Shown one piece after another: positions 59,417 through 64,000 of a DNA stretch of 64,000 nt. The stretch spans positions 31,645,386-31,709,385 of the forward strand of contig CM054810.1 in NCBI GenBank assembly GCA_028984105.1, read 5' to 3'. Made by a program: the position numbers and the translations under genes. The DNA is from Lavandula angustifolia (lineage: Eukaryota; Streptophyta; Magnoliopsida; Lamiales; Lamiaceae). The notes under the pieces were generated by a model. The model was not told the origin of the DNA, ran no database searches, and saw nothing but the letters and a program-made list of their open reading frames with translations. Position 1 is the stretch's first letter. Each line of letters opens with the position of its first letter.

Positions 59417-61805
59417 TTAGTAACTCCGGGCCGCCTTCTCATTAAGTTGCCGATGCGCGGCGGCGCCACCTCTTCCTCCGCCGCTCCCACGGTAGCCACT
59501 CAGAGGCGACCGTTGGGGGTGGTGGTGTTGGCGACCGTGTCTTGTTTCGTCTTTTCTATTCTTGGCCTTCATCCGGATACTGCTAATTTGCTCCAAAGCC
59601 TCCAAAACGGCCTCCATATCGGGCCGGCACTTCCGGGTCGGCCTCGAGACATTTCAGTATGAGCTCCGCCGTCGCATATGCAGCCTTTGGTGGGTACTCG
59701 CCCTGCAGACGTGGGTCCATTAGCTTCTTCAACTTCTTGTTGTCCGGCAGAGAGGGCCGGGCCCAATCCAGCAAATTGACCTGCCCACTGGGCCGGTTTT
59801 TGTCCAGAACCCGTAGGCCCGTTATTATTTCCAACAGCACTACACCGAAACCATAGACGTCGCTCTTCACATACAAATGACCTGTAATCACGGGCCGATT
59901 CACGATTTAGAGTTAGAATTTAGAAGGGCGGAATCTCCAATTTTAGAGGGGTGAGGTTTTTCGGGATGCCGATATACAATTTGACACAATATTACAATTT
60001 TAGAAGGCGCACCCGATCCGCCTATACCGGTAAGATTGTAACTCATCGACAAACTTAAATCCAAAAACTAATCTAGATAAATATTTCAACAGTCTCCTAA
60101 TACGAATAACAGTGGACCAAAATTAATTTAAATAAATGGACTCTACTACTTTAAACATTTTTATTAACTTCTTTAATAAAAAAATGCCTAAAAATAACGA
60201 AATAACAATAATGAGACGGATGAAATAATGTTTATAATAACTACCTGTAGCCATATACTCAGGAGCAGCATAGCCATAAGTCCCAACAACCTTAGTTGTT
60301 ACATGTGAATTTCCATCCACCGGTCCCAACTTAGCAAGTCCAAAATCCGAAAGCTTCGCATTAAAATCCTGAAAATAAAATAAGTCCAACAATAATAATA
60401 ATCTCAATTAATCAAGAACTAATATTTATTATTACCTTATCTAGTAAAATATTGGAAGCCTTGAAATCTCGATAAATCACAGTCTTTTCTGTAGTATGCA
60501 ACACTGCAAGACCTCGAGCAGCTCCAATGGCGATTTTAATCCTAACATCCCATGGAATCTCCTCTGCACCTCCCTCTAAAAAAAATAACCCAAATTATTA
60601 ATAAATTACATGAAATTTATTAATTGATTTATTTAAAAAAATTAAATTATTACTTCTGAAGAGGTGACTTTCTAAGCTTCCTCGCTGCATGTATTCATAG
60701 ACAAGCAGAAATTGTCTCTCCTCCCAACAGTAACCAATTAATTTCACAAGATTTGGGTGGCTGAATTTTCCCAAGAATTTTACCTCGGCCTGCACCATGA
60801 TTACAAATATAACAATATTATAAATAACTCAAGTCATAAAAATGTAAATTAAATATTACTAGGGAGTATTAAAATATGTGTATGAGGGAGAAGAAAACAA
60901 ATTTTAAATAATTTGTGAGGATTTTTTGTCAATCCAATCTAACTGCCCATCTCCAACTCCAGCTAAGAGAGAACTTAATTAAACGTTTAAACACGTACGA
61001 AATTTGGTTGACTTTTCGATATACAATTGGATGCCTGATTTTACATACGGCTCCCTCTGTCCTATTAGAAATTAAATAACATGTTTTTCTTACAGGAATT
61101 TTCCACTATAAATGACACATATCACTTTTTAATTCTGATGTTTAAAAGAAACGTATCGTTTTTAATCGATCGTAATGAGTATTATAGTAATTAACGACGG
61201 AATTTTGCAGTCGCAGATGGAGAATTCTACGGGTGTAGCCGTGTAGACAACCATGCATTGAGGCTTTGATTGGCCTTTATTAATTCATAATTGCAAATGA
61301 TTATGAAATTTAAAAAAAAATAGATAGAAATAAAATACCTGCCATTCCTTGAGGCCTTGTTCGCTATCGGGATTGGACTTTTTGACGGCGACGGGGATTC
61401 CGGCGCCGACGCGCGACGGTGCTAATGTTTTCTCGTCGATGTATCCTTTGAAAACCCTACCGAATCCGCCTTCTCCGAGCACCGTATCCGGTCGGAAGTT
61501 TCTGGTGGCGCTTCTCAGCTCGGCGTAGCTGAACATCTTCAGATTGGGGGTAATTATCTGACCGCTAGGCGGAATCGCGGCGGCGGTATCTCCGACGCCT
61601 CGATCTGCCGGAGGCGAAGAACTGTTGTTGTCGTAGACTGAAATTGAAGATCTGAATCAGAGATTTGCATCGATCGGTCTGAATTAACCTAGCTATGAAT
61701 TTCTCCGCGTGTGTGTGAGAATGGATGGATTAATTAAACTAATATACCTGGACTCGGAGGTCTGGTGTTGTTGCTAGCTACAGGTTTGGGCCAGCAATTT
61801 CCCAT
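59417..61805 (-). CDS. Receptor-like cytoplasmic kinase, RLCK VII (PBL type)
   Basis: Six exons: 61805-61748, 61637-61339, 60789-60654, 60575-60436, 60368-60245 and 59881-59417, about 406 residues. The start MGNCWPKP offers an N-myristoylation glycine and a palmitoylable cysteine, so membrane attachment is likely. The Ser/Thr kinase domain has GEGGFGRVFKG, VAVKK, YRDFKASNILLD (RD type), DFGLAKLGPVDGNSHVTTKV, GTYGYAAPEYMATG and SDVYGFGVVLLEI. Such kinases relay signals from surface receptors in immunity and growth. The tail is basic with His/Gly runs. One extra G near 59634 (DP-KCRPDMEAVLEAL) shifts the frame; the exon sum is exactly one base over a multiple of three. It is probably a consensus error. 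If real, the last about 70 residues are altered. Confidence 0.92.
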
Positions 61806-62712
61806 CTCTCTCTCTCTCTCCTCCTTTCTCTCTCTAGGATTTGAAATGGAGATGGTGGAGTAAGGAGAAAATATGAAGGTTTTGGAGTGTGGGGGGTTTC
61901 TGAGAAGGAGAGGGAGGGAATGAGTGTTAGATATATATATTGTATTTATAAATATATATTTTATAATACATGGAAAGACAGTATAATAAGCTAGAGGAAG
62001 AAAACTTTTTCTCCGTAGACTTTTTCAAACTTTCTCATCATTTAATAAATATCGCAAATTTAGAAATACAGGGGTAGATGTAAAATTTATTATTAGGGTG
62101 CGGATATATAATTTCGATGGGAGATGAAATACTAAATTCTTGAAAAATTCTACATAAATTTTAAAAACAAAAAATATTATTTTCGAGGGTTCCACCACAC
62201 CCGTGCGCACCATCCTTGTGTCCGCCCTAAGAAATATATGGTGAGATTTAGAGTACTCTTTTACTCCTAAAATGTTGTTTCATTTGCGCATATGGTGTAT
62301 TTTTTCTATAATGACGGATAACTCGTAGTCACTACCGAAATATGTGTTAGTTAACTTCGTTTTTATGCAATAGCTTGTAAGCCACACAAGAAAGTTAAAT
62401 CAGTCTAGGCTGACCTTAGCCGACAAGTTCATACATATTAAGTATCTCAACTGTTATGTCATTGCAATGAGACATACATAGTGTATTTTCTTTGTTCATA
62501 CACGCTACTTCTTTTGTTCGATAATATTTACAATAATAGTACTGTTGCAATAATATGTAAACCACGTAAAAATAATCAAAATTTCTAAGTATCACTACTC
62601 AAAATTTTGAAAATGAAAATAAAAGTTCACTTCAGTTATAAAACGTGCAAGCTTGCAAAAGATGTAATAATATGTAAAATTGTAAATCATGCAATAGGGA
62701 TATTAAAAGGTG

Positions 62713-62778
<66 letters not shown>
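62713..62778. repeat. (ATT)n microsatellite
   Basis: About 22 perfect ATT units; long enough to be highly variable between individuals. Confidence 0.95.
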
Positions 62779-63359
62779 GTTATTCATTTAGCCATATAAC
62801 AAATAAGAAAATAATGTATATATTGATTAAATTTTATGTTGGGACTGAGAGAATTTAAAGATGTATGTATAAAATGTTTGCATCCCACTTATTCAACAAT
62901 TCATGAGTTATCTCACACTCAATGATCGAAAATTTGAGTCTCATCAAGAATCAAGAAGAAAGTACATAAGATTTTATAATTTCTGTGAATCGAAAAATAT
63001 AAAAATATGATATACATAAGCAAGAAGCTCTCCTAAGCAATCTATTTGATAGAGTAGATTCTTTCGAAAATCAAAATAATTGCAACATAAAATATGCATG
63101 GATTTATGCCAACATATTCTAATTGAAATGGGAATACAAATAATTGATACTTTTTGTGTTAAAAAATAAAAAATAGAAGAATACAAGTGAAACATTATAG
63201 TTAGATTAAAAACCAAGAGAGAGAGAAAGAATTCGAGTGTGAATAGACGAAAGAAGCACATGGTATGAAATAGAGTCAACGACTTCGTCCGCCTACGCAT
63301 GGCCCACCAATTTCGGGACGCGGGCCCATTTGGTGTGCTACATATTATCTAATCCTACA

Positions 63360-63360
<1 letters not shown>

Positions 63361-63393
<33 letters not shown>
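63361..63393. repeat. (ATT)n microsatellite
   Basis: About 11 perfect ATT units. Confidence 0.9.
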
Positions 63394-63735
63394 TTAATAA
63401 AGAGAAAACTGTAACCGCTATTTAAAGTGCAATTTGAATTAATAAAATAAATATTCTAATAGCTATATTATCTCAAGTAAAAAATTAAGCTATTAAACTG
63501 CTTTAATTAAAAAAAATTAAACGTTTATTTGAGATGCTATCATAATTACGGAAATTACAAAAAATATCTATTTTTTTAATTCCAAAAACATAATGCTTTG
63601 CTTTAAACAACTATTTTTAACTTTATACTTATAATCAGGAGTTGCAAAAACAAACTTAGTATTACATTTTTTTCATTTTTACAGGTGAAACTAATTTTCT
63701 TATCCAAAAATTAATCAAATAAGCACTACTTGAAC

Positions 63736-63901
63736 GGGGAAGGGATCTTATATCCCACTCCCTATCACCACTACATGTCCCACCAATAAGGTGAGGACAT
63801 GTGTCATGCAGGAGTTAGATGTAGTTAAGTTAAAAGAACACATGTCATCACCTTAATGGTGGGACATGTAGTGGTGATAGAGAGTGGGATATAAGATCCC
63901 C
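63736..63901. mobile_element. Hairpin MITE with 8-bp target duplication (hAT-like)
   Basis: The two arms of about 70 bp are almost exact complements (GGGATCTTATATCCCACTC and ATCACCACTACATGTCCCACC in the left arm). Only a loop of about 20 bp separates them. The flanks repeat ACTTGAAC at 63728-63735 and 63902-63909. An 8-bp duplication suits hAT. A transcript would fold into a long miRNA-like stem. Confidence 0.88.
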
Positions 63902-64000
63902 ACTTGAACGTCTAACAAAATTGAGTTCTCATGTTCCCATAATATGATATAGTAGTCAAGATCTATTGTGCCAAAGGTCATGAGTACATATTCCACCGAC

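Larger units (their letters stand above)
61900..63735. other. AT-rich intergenic DNA
   Basis: Upstream of the kinase gene. A TATATATAT stretch lies at 61930-61960. A dispersed repeat with TGCGGATATATAATTTCGATGG at 62099 resembles 59940-60030, inside a kinase intron. Two ATT microsatellites are listed separately. No gene is recognised. Confidence 0.45.

Noticed and set aside
59618..59640. Programmed ribosomal frameshift in the kinase gene
   Set aside because: There is no slippery sequence or downstream structure, and this kinase family does not use frameshifting; a one-base consensus error is simpler.
62607..62858. Open frame with a long tyrosine run
   Set aside because: It is a translation of the (ATT)n microsatellite.
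62974..63300. Minus-strand 108-codon open frame
   Set aside because: It is hydrophobic by AT-rich composition, with no recognised motif or splice context.

Overview
The window is nuclear DNA of a flowering plant. Genes are split by GT-AG introns, intergenic DNA is AT-rich, and two LTR retrotransposons and a dozen or more small 'CTCCCTCCGTCCC' inverted-repeat elements are present, with a fragment of the plastid gene ycf2. All recognisable proteins are land-plant families of eudicot type. I cannot name the species from sequence alone.

Layout. 0-7.4 kb: the 5' exons of a nucleotide-sugar transporter (minus strand), whose 5'UTR intron holds a Ty1/copia element with a 5-bp target duplication. 7.5-8.5 kb: a plastid ycf2 insertion next to a duplicated 3' tail of an acyl-activating-enzyme gene. 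8.7-17.7 kb: three tandem AAE1-like acyl-CoA synthetase copies (minus). The outer two are broken; the middle one is open but lacks the peroxisomal C-terminus the others keep. 19.1-23.6 kb: a two-BTB-domain protein like Arabidopsis At2g30600 (minus). 26.8-29.4 kb: a complete B2-type mitotic cyclin (minus) with mitosis-type promoter motifs. 31.2-35.8 kb: a 4.7-kb element with Stowaway ends enclosing a decayed mariner transposase and a solo-LTR-like block. 36.2-40.6 kb: a plant U-box/ARM E3 ligase pseudogene (plus), interrupted inside its U-box by a 703-bp hAT-type element. 42.4-44.0 kb: a small conserved gene of unknown function (plus). 44-49 kb: repeat-rich intergenic DNA. 49.8-52.9 kb: a complete NIN-like (RWP-RK/PB1) transcription factor (plus). 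53.0-58.9 kb: a SINE nested in a MITE, then an old copia element full of short hairpin motifs. 59.4-61.8 kb: an N-myristoylated receptor-like cytoplasmic kinase (minus). 61.9-64 kb: intergenic DNA ending in a near-perfect hairpin MITE.

The genes belong to unrelated pathways (cell-wall sugar transport, acyl-CoA formation, ubiquitination, cell cycle, nitrate signalling, kinase signalling), as is normal for a plant chromosome; the only local cluster is the AAE tandem array. Several otherwise well-preserved genes carry exactly one spurious base. Four are an extra G just before an A-run or GAA on the coding strand, which suggests consensus errors in the assembly rather than real decay. The U-box gene and the outer two AAE copies have larger lesions and look truly dead. 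Exon coordinates were worked out by eye from splice sites and reading-frame continuity.
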